A stretch of DNA of 5,839 nucleotides, taken from positions 1-5,839 of the forward strand of contig JBDKIV010000077.1 of NCBI GenBank assembly GCA_039796935.1. Direction: 5' to 3'. The first letter of the stretch is position 1; every line of letters begins with the position of its first letter. The stretch comes from VFMC01 sp039796935 (GTDB lineage: Bacteria > Actinomycetota > Acidimicrobiia > Acidimicrobiales > Ilumatobacteraceae). The notes beneath the pieces were generated by a model. It saw only the letters and a program-made list of their open reading frames with translations, did no database searches and was not told the origin of the DNA. This document shows, piece by piece, positions 5,730 to 5,839 of the stretch. The translations under genes were made by a program, and so were the position numbers.

Positions 5730-5839
5730 ATGGAGACGTCACAGAGGAGGCGGGTCGTGTTCGCGACGGCCCTGACGGTGGTGGCTCTCCCCTCCATCTG
5801 GCTGATCGGACGAGATGATCCATCCGTAGCGCCCAATCT
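5730..5839 (+). CDS. N-terminus of a probable secreted or membrane-anchored protein (truncated by window edge)
   Basis: ATG 5730 opens a frame of 36 codons plus two bases that runs off the window. The product begins with a short polar segment and three arginines (METSQRRR), then a hydrophobic stretch VVFATALTVVALPSIWLIG (about 9-27), then a polar segment GRDDPSVAPN. This is the form of a Sec signal peptide or an N-terminal membrane anchor. The RRRVV run also meets the minimal RR-x-phi-phi Tat pattern but lacks the fuller consensus. Its place after metG-tatD is where many actinobacteria carry rpfB (a resuscitation-promoting factor or similar cell-wall enzyme) followed by ksgA, so a secreted cell-wall protein is a fair guess. 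Nothing in the visible residues confirms it. The start is supported by the promoter seven bases upstream. Confidence 0.6.
   Translation, partial: METSQRRRVVFATALTVVALPSIWLIGRDDPSVAPN

Overview
The window is ordinary high-GC actinobacterial chromosome. Codons strongly favour G or C at the third position. Two or three genes look leaderless, with a TANNNT -10 element six or seven bases before the start codon, which is common in Actinobacteria. The order rsmI ... metG-tatD-(short secreted protein) also resembles the mycobacterial rsmI/metS/tatD/rpfB/ksgA neighbourhood. Protein style suggests an Acidimicrobiia (Ilumatobacter-like) source, but that is an impression and not a demonstrated placement.

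Layout. At the left edge, on the minus strand, lies the N-terminal third or so of an amidase-signature enzyme (321 down to 1, cut by the window). Divergent from it, a tight plus-strand operon runs through a DUF192 protein (333-722), the 16S rRNA 2'-O-methyltransferase RsmI (719-1615) and a membrane-anchored HAD-IB phosphatase of the SerB type (1608-2417). These genes overlap by 4 and 8 bases. The phosphatase converges on, and overlaps by 25 bases, a minus-strand double-hotdog acyl-CoA thioesterase (3181-2393).

A 190-bp divergent intergenic region (3182-3371) separates the thioesterase from methionyl-tRNA synthetase metG (3372-4871). It contains a single TA dinucleotide. That TA lies in a symmetrical element that reads as a -10 on both strands. 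On the plus side the element sits seven bases before a 14-codon open frame (3291-3335), which could be a leaderless upstream ORF for metG. metG is followed six bases later by the TatD-type metal-dependent hydrolase (4878-5660). After a short gap with a GC hairpin and a good -35/-10 promoter, the N-terminus of a probable secreted or membrane-anchored protein starts at 5730 and runs off the window.

Functionally this is mostly translation and housekeeping: rRNA methylation, tRNA charging and a DNase-like hydrolase, with a few general metabolic enzymes. I see no mobile element, CRISPR array, toxin-antitoxin or defence module, tRNA or rRNA, and no convincing new multi-gene system. The points that merit a second look are regulatory: the metG leader with its candidate leaderless uORF, the shared bidirectional -10, and the leaderless promoter at 5694-5729.
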